The notes: generated by a model not told the origin, from the letters alone. 7,408 nucleotides of DNA from Fidelibacterota bacterium (GCA_013203015.1 JABMPO010000301.1:1-7408), one strand, 5' to 3'. Positions 1 to 7,035 are shown, numbered from the stretch's first letter. Numbers and translations are program-made.

Positions 1-41
1 GGGTGGGCACGACTACGATTAAATTTATTCCACTAAAATAA
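1..41 (+). CDS. Possible C-terminal tail of a convergent plus-strand gene (partial)
   Basis: The frame beginning at base 3 reads VGTTTIKFIPLK and then TAA at 39-41. The small, beta-strand-like GTT-x-IK-x-IPL pattern resembles the last strand of GHKL/histidine-kinase ATPase domains, which often end in GTT-x-x-I-x-LPL, but twelve residues cannot prove this. If real, its stop codon directly abuts the YjbQ stop on the other strand (42-44), forming the palindrome TAATTA with no spacer, so the two genes would be tail to tail. The two other plus-strand frames also close here (TAA at 20-22 and at 34-36), so this may simply be noncoding. No minus-strand start is visible in these 41 bases. Confidence 0.3.
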   Translation, partial: VGTTTIKFIPLK

Positions 42-437
42 TTAATCGGCCATAATTTTCAAATGTACGTTGCGGGTTCGCGGTCCATCAAAATCACATA
101 GAAATATACCCTGCCAGGTTCCCAGTAGCAGTTGGCTATTACTGATAATTACTGTCTCAGAAGCACCGATCAGGCTGGATTTTACGTGGCTGTCGGAATT
201 TCCTTCATAATGATGGTAACCGGCGTTTTCCGGTGCCAGTTTTCCTAATTGCATTTTTATATCGCGAACCACATCAGGATCGGCATGCTCATTAATGGTA
301 ATTCCACAAGTGGTATGGGGCACGTAAATAATGATAATGCCGTTCAGGGTTCCCTTTTCGCTGACGTAAGCTTGAACTGTGCTGGTTATATCAATTAATT
401 CGACTCTTTCAGAAGTTCTGATCTGGATTGTTTTCAT
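42..437 (-). CDS. yjbQ: YjbQ/UPF0047 family protein, secondary thiamine-phosphate synthase type
   Basis: A complete 131-residue protein of the UPF0047/YjbQ family (Pfam PF01894), whose members are usually 130-140 residues. The three family signatures are intact: PHTTCGITINEHADPDV (residues 40-56), HHYEGNSDSHVKSSLIG (75-91) and LGTWQGIFLCDFDGPRTR (105-122). His41, Asn49, Glu50, Asp53, Glu78, Asn80, Asp82 and His84 are the likely conserved polar cluster of the trimer active site or metal site. There is no signal peptide, so it should be cytoplasmic. Some family members have weak thiamine-phosphate synthase activity and can replace ThiE, but the true physiological reaction is uncertain. It lies 30 bases after the preceding gene, has its own GGAG site five bases before ATG, and is probably co-transcribed. 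Its function has no evident link to the envelope genes upstream. Family assignment is very secure; the reaction is not. Confidence 0.95.
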   Translation of the reverse strand: MKTIQIRTSERVELIDITSTVQAYVSEKGTLNGIIIIYVPHTTCGITINEHADPDVVRDIKMQLGKLAPENAGYHHYEGNSDSHVKSSLIGASETVIISNSQLLLGTWQGIFLCDFDGPRTRNVHLKIMAD

Positions 438-442
438 GATCG

Positions 443-446
443 CTCC
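443..446 (-). promoter_or_regulatory. Ribosome binding site of the YjbQ gene
   Basis: On the minus strand GGAG is followed by five bases (CGATC) and then ATG at 437-435. This supports the chosen start and shows that YjbQ can be translated independently of the gene before it, unlike the coupled genes upstream. Confidence 0.7.
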
Positions 447-455
447 GGTCGTGAA

Positions 456-473
456 ATCAGGTGATTATCAGGT
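456..473. repeat. Seven-base direct repeat with 11-base period
   Basis: ATCAGGT occurs at 456-462 and again at 467-473, an 11-base period close to one helical turn. It spans the stop codon of the secreted amidotransferase-like gene and half of the 30-base gap before YjbQ. The overlapping TGATTATCA (462-470) is also a short palindrome. It may be a regulator site for YjbQ or chance; no recognisable -35/-10 pair accompanies it. Confidence 0.3.
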
Positions 474-1718
474 TTTGCGTTCTTTTTTACGGGCTGCGGG
501 AAAAAGAATATTATTCAGTATCAAACGGTAGCCCGGAGAATTTCGATGAAGTGATAGGTCCGTGGGCGGATCCCCTACAAAATGCTGGTAATCTTCCGGA
601 TCATGACCACCCAGAAAAGTAAATGTGCCTTTACCGAAATTTCCATGCAGGTATTTGACCTGGTCAGTGGCTGGGTCCTCGCCCATTATAATGATGTGCT
701 TCTTCACTTTTGAGCGTAAATATCCAGTGGTTTGACCCATAAAACCTTTTACAGCCGCCACGTGATTTTGGGTCAACATGGTGGGTACCGGGTCGTATTT
801 GGCAGAAAACTCGAACAAAGTAAAATAATCTCTTTCAGCACCATGAGTGACCGGATTATTACTGGAAGGAAAGTCAATATCTGAATATTCATAAATCATA
901 GGGTCGACAATGAGATTGAAGTCAGTAAACGCAAAAGTTTGCTTGAAATCCAATTTTGCCTGAATCTGTGGATCGACTGGTGTACCGTCAAATACACTGA
1001 CAACTCCATCGGCGTTACCCATTGCCAGGGCGATATCGTAGGAATCAGTGGCTGAACACATTGCCAGCATGAACCCACCTTGGCGAACATAATCCTTGAT
1101 AGCCAATGCAACGGCTTTTTTTTCTTCGTGAACTGAGTTGAAGCCGAGCGCGGTGGCCAGGGCTTCGAACTGCGACTGCTGGTCCATATACCACTGGGCG
1201 TTCCGATAATTTCGATAAAATTTTCCATACTGACCGGTAAAATCCTCGTGGTGGAGGTGAAGCCAGTCGTATTCGCTCAGTTTGCCGGTCAGGACAGCTT
1301 CGTCCCACAGGGTTTCGTAGGGCACTTCCGCATAGGCTAAAGCCAGGGTAACAGCGTCATCCCAGGGTTGCTTGCCCGGTGGAGTATAAATGGCAATTTT
1401 AGGAGCCTTTTCCAGCAGAACGACATCCATATTATTGAGCTCAATAGCACCATAGATATCGACCATAATATGGGGATCAACCGGTTCAAAGCTTACTCCG
1501 CGAATCCGACATTCTTGCTCAATGAAATTATAGGAGTCCAGTAAGAAGGCTCCGCCGCGATAATTCAGCAACCATTCGACATTTATTTCCCGTTCCAAAA
1601 CCCAGTAGGCAATCCCGTATGCTTTTAGATGGTCTTTCTGAACCAGATCCATTGGAATCAGTATTTTTTGGGCAAATACCAGATTCAGTAATAAAAAATA
1701 AAAACCCAATTTTTTCAC
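468..1718 (-). CDS. Secreted ThuA/class-I amidotransferase-like protein (often labelled 'asparagine synthetase B')
   Basis: A 416-residue exported protein. The start is GTG: it follows GGGAG by five bases and yields a clean signal peptide (KK, then a hydrophobic stretch to about residue 15, with likely cleavage VFA-Q at 16/17). The in-frame ATG at residue 23 would destroy that signal. Homologues in FCB bacteria are commonly annotated 'asparagine synthetase B', but the true AsnB Cys2 glutaminase and ATP-pyrophosphatase synthetase domains are absent. From residue 106 it reads like a flavodoxin/GATase1-type fold: KIAIYTPPGKQPWDDAV (107-123), HLHHEDFTGQ (154-163), a nucleophile-elbow-like segment GGFMLAMCSATDSYD (214-228) with Cys221, and GGHDPED (370-376) with His372 and Glu375. 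Those three residues could form a class-I amidotransferase-like triad; this is inference. One base separates its start from the TPR stop, implying translational coupling and a shared envelope role. Substrate unknown. Confidence 0.8.
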   Translation of the reverse strand: MKKLGFYFLLLNLVFAQKILIPMDLVQKDHLKAYGIAYWVLEREINVEWLLNYRGGAFLLDSYNFIEQECRIRGVSFEPVDPHIMVDIYGAIELNNMDVVLLEKAPKIAIYTPPGKQPWDDAVTLALAYAEVPYETLWDEAVLTGKLSEYDWLHLHHEDFTGQYGKFYRNYRNAQWYMDQQSQFEALATALGFNSVHEEKKAVALAIKDYVRQGGFMLAMCSATDSYDIALAMGNADGVVSVFDGTPVDPQIQAKLDFKQTFAFTDFNLIVDPMIYEYSDIDFPSSNNPVTHGAERDYFTLFEFSAKYDPVPTMLTQNHVAAVKGFMGQTTGYLRSKVKKHIIIMGEDPATDQVKYLHGNFGKGTFTFLGGHDPEDYQHFVGDPPTDLSLHRNSPGYRLILNNILFPAARKKERKT

Positions 1719-1719
1719 A

Positions 1720-3612
1720 TTAACTCCCTGATTTGATATTTAATTCGCGAACCCTGAAACGCACAGGCTCAGTCAGGATTGACAATGGATATTCCTCCAG
1801 CAGCCGGTGATAATTTAATAAAGATTTTTCAGGATTTCCGTTCAGTTCATAAATTTCTCCCAAAAGTGTGATTCCAATTTCAGCCAACTGTGTTTCGGTC
1901 AACAAATTCGCCAATGCCAGGGCGGTTTCCTGATCATCCATTGCCAGCCGCAAGAGGGCCTCGCGTAAAGTTGCCAGCGGGATAATCTTAGCATTAGGAC
2001 TTTCCTCGCGCAGGGCGGTTAATACCAGGATCGCTTCATTAAGCTTATTCTGGCGGACGAAATTTTCGCCATTCAAAAATACCAGAAAAGCAGCCTGATC
2101 CAAATTGGAACCTGCGCTGTAATACGATACTATCAAATCTTGAATTTCCATTAAATCGTTGAAATAGGCCTGATCCGGACCTGATTCACTGAGAGTTGTT
2201 TCAATCAAGGTCAGAGCGGATTCTATGTCGCCCATTAATAGATTAGCCTGGACGAGGCGTAGTAGAAATGGACTAATATTTCCACTATTATTTTCCCGCG
2301 AAAGTTGTTGATTGAAATATTCCCGGGCCAGACTTGCATCACCTTTTGCAAGATAAATATCCCCTATTCGCAACCGAATTCTGGATTTAAGGTCGGGTTT
2401 AGGATTGGCTGTAATTGCTGCCTGGTAGGAGCGGGCAGCGCCATCGAAATCACGCGTTATACGGTATTTTATTTCACCAAGACGAAAATGTACCTGGGGC
2501 AGGTAAGTCGATAGGGGTAATTCCGTCAGGACTGAATCATACAAGGCAAATGAATGTTCCAGTGGTTTGGTGGATATTTCCGGCGCTCCATAGAAATGAT
2601 TTTCAAAAATAATGTTATCGGGGAAGAAACCAACCAGCGTTGCGTATTTTTGCGTGGGAATAATTTGATTCTCATAACATTGCCCCATACCCAGCAGCGC
2701 TGCTCCAATCACTTCCATGGGAATTAATTTTCGATCTTTTGTGAGGATTGTCTGATAGACTGTCAGGGAAAACCCGAATTCGTTTTCTGCGCGCAAGTTA
2801 GCAGCCAATTTCAGCCAACGATCAAAATCCATTGGGGTCACCAACCCCAATTGTAAATGCTGATCAATTGCTTTTTCGTACTGACGGATTTTAAAATAAT
2901 AAGCAGCCAGTAATTTGAGCAGGAGTGATTCATTCTCTGGTAATCGCGACAACAGGGTTGATTCGATTTGTTGAAAGTTTTCCGATTCGTCGCTAAGCAT
3001 GAGAATTCGATTGGTGACAAACTGCTGTTGTTTGGGGCGTGCCAGCAAATGGTTTATATATTCATTAACAGCTCGACTAATCGCACCGCGGCCAGCATAA
3101 TAATTTGCCAGGTCGGTTGCCATTAAAGCCGGATCATTGAATTCTTTGCGCCCCCGGACCACCAGTGAATCAATCTTCTCAGTCAGCGACAGGCGCACCA
3201 GAGTAAATAACATGGTGTGATAATAATTACGGTTTTTTTTGAATTTCAGCTCGATCTGTTTCCAATGTTGATCAGCTTCGCTTTTGCGATCCATTAAATA
3301 ATATAGTTCGCCTAATTCTATCTGTCCGCCCAAATCCTGGGGATTATGCTTAAGATAATTAGTAATTACAGTAACTGTTGCATCAAAGTCACCCGTTCGC
3401 AATAAACTATTTTTTAAACTGCGATAAGCCTGATGATTCCGTGGATTTGTTTCCAGAATTCCATAATAAATTGCTTGCGCTTCGTCAATTTTACCCTGTC
3501 GTTCAAGTATTTGAGCCTGTTGCAATGCGCGTTTACCGGTTGGGATTACCTTGACCTGCGCCATCGTATTGGACAGCAAGACAGTAATCAGCAGGATAAT
3601 TAAGCGGGGCAT
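1720..3612 (-). CDS. Secreted tetratricopeptide-repeat protein
   Basis: A 630-residue protein with an N-terminal signal peptide (MPR, hydrophobic residues 4-13, likely cleavage TMA-Q at 18/19; no lipobox cysteine) followed by helical repeats through most of its length. The clearest TPR units are at about 27-58 (QAQILERQGKIDEAQAIYY then NPRN), 61-91, 95-125, 371-404 (FRLGEIKYRITRDFDGAARSY), 411-440 and 580-610 (LLGEIYELNGNPEKSLLNYH). The middle is more degenerate, and residues 317-350 form an aromatic, proline-containing insertion. TPR solenoids bind partner proteins, so a periplasmic scaffold for the neighbouring products is the natural reading, not a proven one. Its ATG directly abuts the DUF4175 stop (TAAATG), with its ribosome site inside that gene. 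The only cysteine is Cys312. No catalytic domain is visible. TPR assignment is secure; the partner is not known. Confidence 0.9.
   Translation of the reverse strand: MPRLIILLITVLLSNTMAQVKVIPTGKRALQQAQILERQGKIDEAQAIYYGILETNPRNHQAYRSLKNSLLRTGDFDATVTVITNYLKHNPQDLGGQIELGELYYLMDRKSEADQHWKQIELKFKKNRNYYHTMLFTLVRLSLTEKIDSLVVRGRKEFNDPALMATDLANYYAGRGAISRAVNEYINHLLARPKQQQFVTNRILMLSDESENFQQIESTLLSRLPENESLLLKLLAAYYFKIRQYEKAIDQHLQLGLVTPMDFDRWLKLAANLRAENEFGFSLTVYQTILTKDRKLIPMEVIGAALLGMGQCYENQIIPTQKYATLVGFFPDNIIFENHFYGAPEISTKPLEHSFALYDSVLTELPLSTYLPQVHFRLGEIKYRITRDFDGAARSYQAAITANPKPDLKSRIRLRIGDIYLAKGDASLAREYFNQQLSRENNSGNISPFLLRLVQANLLMGDIESALTLIETTLSESGPDQAYFNDLMEIQDLIVSYYSAGSNLDQAAFLVFLNGENFVRQNKLNEAILVLTALREESPNAKIIPLATLREALLRLAMDDQETALALANLLTETQLAEIGITLLGEIYELNGNPEKSLLNYHRLLEEYPLSILTEPVRFRVRELNIKSGS
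1724..1728 (-). promoter_or_regulatory. Ribosome binding site that decides the GTG start
   Basis: GGGAG on the minus strand lies inside the last codons of the TPR gene, five bases before GTG at 1718-1716. The ATG at 1720-1718, one frame away, meets TGA at once and cannot start a protein, so GTG is the real start. Confidence 0.7.
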
Positions 3613-6600
3613 TTATCTTTCTCCTGATTGTTCGGCTTCTTCGCTGGTGATGGCATTAAAATAACGCCGGATCATATCCTGGTAATCGCGGGGATAGCCG
3701 GACTGCAACGCTCGATTCAGGGCTTCCAGCGCCAGACTGCGTCGTTGTCCCAGATCGGCTGGTAATCCACCGGGACCGATATAATTGATCGGGCTGGCGG
3801 TGCTGGATTTTCGCTCTTGTTTATAATCCCTTTGCGTTAATGATCGCTGACTGTCCAGCATTCTTGATAAAATGCGCTCCTGCCGCGCCTGGGTTTGGCG
3901 GGTGTAGCGTTGACGCTTCAAGTCTTTGATTACTTCATCCATTTCACGGGCGATTCCACTCAGGTCACCTAACCCCTGTTTACCGGTTTGCTTCATCTCG
4001 TTCATTAAGTCTTGCAGCGATTTTCTTACCTGCCCCTGTTCGCGCAGCATTCTCTGCATCAGACCCTGCTGAGCCGCTGCCGCCATTTGACCGAGGGCTA
4101 ACTGCATACCCTGGTTATTGATTCCCTGTTGCTGGCCGGACATTTGCTGCATCCGTTTCAGAAATTGACCGAATCCGCTGGCCGATCCGGATTGCTCCAT
4201 ATTTTTCATGGTGGAATAGACCGCCAGCGAGGCCTCATTCAAGGCTTCCATGGCGGCTGCTTGACTGTTGCGAGAGCCGTTGCCGTTACGCTGCTCAAGT
4301 TTTTGCCGGGAATCTTGCATCATGGCATTCGCCAGACCGACCGACTTCCCGATTTCTGGTGTTACCGTAAATGTTTCCCGGGATAATCCCATCAAACTGG
4401 CAGTGATCTGTTTCAGTTGATCTTGTAGCATTAACTGGCGATTGGCAGCATCGCCCAACTGGGAAGAATTGCGTGACAGGCCGGCAGTGGTATTGCGTAG
4501 TTTCTCCTGTGATTTTGAAACCGCCAGCAAATCTCGCATGATGCTCTGAAAACGTTCGGTCATCTCACTGACAGTCTGGTTCTGGAATTGTTGCTGGAGA
4601 GCGGCGAATTGCTGTTGCAGTTCTTGTAAATTGCTCTGAGCCTGGCGACTGTGAGGCTTAGCCTGACCGCTGTTCTGCTGCTTTAACTCGGACGCCGATT
4701 GTTGCAGTTTCTGTGATGTTTCCTCCGTCAATTCGGATTGCTCAAGATTTTCCATTGCTGCCGAAGATTGGGGACTGAATTTTTCCATTGCCTCACTGGC
4801 GGATTTCATTGCTTCGCGGATATTCTCAAATTCCCGGCTATTTCGATCCTCTTCATAAGCCAAACGCGCCAGCTCAGATGGGTCGGTATTTTCGTCGGTC
4901 CGCGCCAATTCTTCGTTTAGCGCGGTCTGCTGCTTGAGCAATTGGTCCAGGCGCTCACGAACTTCCTCCAGCGATTGCTCGGCGCGAATTCTTTCAAATA
5001 TATCCAGGAATCGGTCAAGTTGTTCTTCCAATTGATCAATATTTGCCGACATATCTTCGATAGCTGCTAAGAGGTCTTCGGAGGCAAGATTCTCCAGAGC
5101 TTTGCTCATGTCTTCCATACTATTGAGCAATTCCGACGAGATTAATTCTGACACTAATTCCTGTAATTGCCGAAATTTGTCAAGCATATCTTCAGAAAAC
5201 AATCCATGTTTATCGGCTGATTCCTGTAGTTTTTCCATTGCTTGAGAAAATTCTTTAAACTGCTCCACTTTTTCACGGGTTTGCTCAAGTGTCTGCTGCA
5301 AAGCTTGTTGCTGCTCCCAGTCGATTTCGTCAGATTTTAACAGGTCCAGCCGGGCTTCTTCCAGTTGATCGCTGATGGCCTGTAGTTCATCAGATTCTAA
5401 TTCGATCTGTTCGTATAAATTTTCTTCCCCCTGCTCCATTTGCTCAAACAGATCGGCCAAAGATGGCAGCCGGGCGATAAATTGGGATGAGATAGCCTTC
5501 TTCGGGCCGGATACTTCATCATTGTCATATAATTCAAAATGATAGTGAACCTCATCCTCGGGGAACAACCCAAGGTTTGTCAGATCCCAGGTACTATGAA
5601 TTTCCTGGGTTAAGATAGCAGGCTTTAAACCATAAATAGTAAAAATGGCAGTAATCGGTTCTGAGGATAGGAATGAAGGTTGCTGGATTTCATAACTTAC
5701 CTGTAAATCGGAGAAGCCGAAATCATCGCTGATCGAAAGGTGAAAGGGAATCGTCTGGTCATCTCCCAGTTCTACTACCGGCGTTGGTGAAATGATTTTC
5801 AAATCCGGGTTTAAGTCTGGTAGAATTTGCAAATGATAGGGAATCGGATCCCGATTGGCGATCCCACGCTGATCAAAGATATTGACCGTAAACGTTTGAT
5901 CTTGATCCATTATGAATTCGGTTGCACCTGTTCGGCCATTAATTTTAATGGGAATCTGCGAATCTCCCAGTTCCACAAACCCGCTGGACAAGGGGCGGTT
6001 TGCTTTCAATTTAACACGAATTATTGAACCCGGCAGCCCCGGTACATTGGCCTGGTTGCCCTTTTGATTAACAATCGGCAGCTTGCTATAACGAGGTGGG
6101 ATTATCATGATTGAAAAATCTTCAAAAACCGGCCGATCGGTTACGGAAATCCGGTAAGATTTAGTTGATACCTCATCCCAGGGCTGCCAAAAATGAGTAG
6201 CCGGCACAACGGCACGATAGATATAATCCTGATAAACTTCTGACAAATTCAATGTGAACAAGCCCGGTGAAATTCTCTCCATTTTTTTGCGTAAAAGGGC
6301 TGGTTTCGAATCGCTGGAATCAGCCAGGGTGTGATTAACGGCTAGCAATTCAAGCTGCACGGAATCGGGGATGGCGCCGATGCTCTGTATTTTGATTTCC
6401 ACCGATTCACCGCCTAAAATATTAATATCCTTGGAGTGATTTAGCAATTGAAAGGGTTTGGGAACCGAGAATATAATTACTGGGTGGGCCAGGCGATACA
6501 GGGCAGATGAGACCGGTAGCCGCCAGATAGCGAATATTAATAGTAAAAAAATTAATAAGCCCATACTTTGCAGTTTGGCCTTTCGTAAATGCTTAATCGG

Positions 6601-7035
6601 TATAAAATCCGAATAATCGATTTCATCCAGCTTCTGCAATATCTGGTTGATAAAAACCTTGCTCAGGGGCGTTGAAGTGCTGTTTGAGAGACCTTCTTCC
6701 AACTCCAGGGCATTTATCAGAGCGTCAGATTTAGTGAATGCCCGCACGCCAAATTTTCGTGCTAATGTTGATTTTTGATAGCGGCTGATAAAATCTACCC
6801 TGATTAGCAGGCTGGCTATCAGTACTCCGGCGATAAATATTATTGAAACGGCTACTAAAAATATAGTAAAATATTTTCGCACCGGACTCGAGAAATAAAA
6901 GACAGATTCAAGTAGCAGCAGTCCAATCAACAAGGCCAGCAAGCTGTTATAGCCCGTCCATAAAACTAAACTAATATCAGTTTTCAGGGTTGCCCAACGA
7001 ATCTGCTCGAGCTGCCGGGCAATAGGATTTGTCAT
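3613..7035 (-). CDS. DUF4175 family membrane protein with long periplasmic coiled coil
   Basis: A complete 1140-residue protein matching the DUF4175 family in layout. Predicted membrane segments are at residues 27-48, 56-79 and 157-171; with a cytoplasmic N terminus, the remaining roughly 970 residues would be periplasmic. After the motif VPKPFQLL (191-198) there are beta-rich, probably Ig-like segments to about 520, including ISDDFGFSDLQVSYEI (435-450), a pattern typical of the family. From about 525 to 1075 it is a nearly unbroken Glu/Gln-rich coiled coil: acidic at 530-770, Gln/Ser/Gly/Met-rich at 775-1000 and basic at 1040-1077. It closes with ALNRALQSGYPRDYQDMIRRYFNAI (1107-1129), like the conserved C-terminal motif of these proteins. 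It contains no cysteine. The start overlaps the DUF4159 stop (ATGA). The family role is unknown; its usual neighbours suggest an envelope complex. It could be misread as an SMC-like or tail-tape protein, but it lacks the matching domains. Confidence 0.9.
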   Translation of the reverse strand: MTNPIARQLEQIRWATLKTDISLVLWTGYNSLLALLIGLLLLESVFYFSSPVRKYFTIFLVAVSIIFIAGVLIASLLIRVDFISRYQKSTLARKFGVRAFTKSDALINALELEEGLSNSTSTPLSKVFINQILQKLDEIDYSDFIPIKHLRKAKLQSMGLLIFLLLIFAIWRLPVSSALYRLAHPVIIFSVPKPFQLLNHSKDINILGGESVEIKIQSIGAIPDSVQLELLAVNHTLADSSDSKPALLRKKMERISPGLFTLNLSEVYQDYIYRAVVPATHFWQPWDEVSTKSYRISVTDRPVFEDFSIMIIPPRYSKLPIVNQKGNQANVPGLPGSIIRVKLKANRPLSSGFVELGDSQIPIKINGRTGATEFIMDQDQTFTVNIFDQRGIANRDPIPYHLQILPDLNPDLKIISPTPVVELGDDQTIPFHLSISDDFGFSDLQVSYEIQQPSFLSSEPITAIFTIYGLKPAILTQEIHSTWDLTNLGLFPEDEVHYHFELYDNDEVSGPKKAISSQFIARLPSLADLFEQMEQGEENLYEQIELESDELQAISDQLEEARLDLLKSDEIDWEQQQALQQTLEQTREKVEQFKEFSQAMEKLQESADKHGLFSEDMLDKFRQLQELVSELISSELLNSMEDMSKALENLASEDLLAAIEDMSANIDQLEEQLDRFLDIFERIRAEQSLEEVRERLDQLLKQQTALNEELARTDENTDPSELARLAYEEDRNSREFENIREAMKSASEAMEKFSPQSSAAMENLEQSELTEETSQKLQQSASELKQQNSGQAKPHSRQAQSNLQELQQQFAALQQQFQNQTVSEMTERFQSIMRDLLAVSKSQEKLRNTTAGLSRNSSQLGDAANRQLMLQDQLKQITASLMGLSRETFTVTPEIGKSVGLANAMMQDSRQKLEQRNGNGSRNSQAAAMEALNEASLAVYSTMKNMEQSGSASGFGQFLKRMQQMSGQQQGINNQGMQLALGQMAAAAQQGLMQRMLREQGQVRKSLQDLMNEMKQTGKQGLGDLSGIAREMDEVIKDLKRQRYTRQTQARQERILSRMLDSQRSLTQRDYKQERKSSTASPINYIGPGGLPADLGQRRSLALEALNRALQSGYPRDYQDMIRRYFNAITSEEAEQSGER
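3620..3625 (-). promoter_or_regulatory. Ribosome binding site of the TPR gene
   Basis: AGGAGA on the minus strand, seven bases before ATG at 3612-3610, embedded in the Ser-Gly-Glu-Arg codons that end DUF4175. Translation of the two genes is therefore likely coupled. Confidence 0.75.
7032..7035 (-). promoter_or_regulatory. ATGA stop/start overlap coupling DUF4159 to DUF4175
   Basis: On the minus strand ATGA holds the DUF4175 start (7035-7033) and the DUF4159 stop TGA (7034-7032). No convincing Shine-Dalgarno is seen in the bases just before this ATG, so reinitiation by ribosomes finishing DUF4159 is the likely way this very long gene is translated. Confidence 0.75.

Noticed and set aside
1..60. 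Bidirectional terminator at the left end
   Set aside because: The region is AT-rich, but I can find no stem of useful length; the terminator, if any, must lie further left.
438..467. Dedicated promoter for YjbQ in the 30-base gap
   Set aside because: No recognisable -35/-10 pair fits in the gap or the bases just upstream; a lineage-specific promoter cannot be excluded.
1116..1123. Eight-T homopolymer as a possible frameshift or slippage site (a similar run is at 3233-3240)
   Set aside because: Both runs encode ordinary Lys codons within frames that stay open and keep family-like sequence on both sides, so there is no sign of a frameshift.
896..1308. Two overlapping minus-strand open frames (110 and 87 codons) inside the amidotransferase-like gene
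   Set aside because: They are out-of-frame shadows of a gene with a convincing signal peptide and family match; their translations look like random, Arg/Ser/Trp-rich sequence.
2305..2612. Plus-strand open frames of 65-69 codons opposite the TPR gene
   Set aside because: Antisense to a well-supported coding region, with no ribosome site or recognisable family pattern.
4129..4386. Plus-strand open frame of 85 codons opposite the DUF4175 coiled coil
   Set aside because: Antisense shadow produced by the biased Gln/Glu codons of the coiled coil; no domain resemblance.
3613..5460. SMC-like ATPase or phage tail tape-measure reading of the long coiled-coil protein
   Set aside because: No Walker A/B or hinge is present, there are no phage genes nearby, and the N-terminal membrane segments plus Ig-like part and C-terminal motif match DUF4175.
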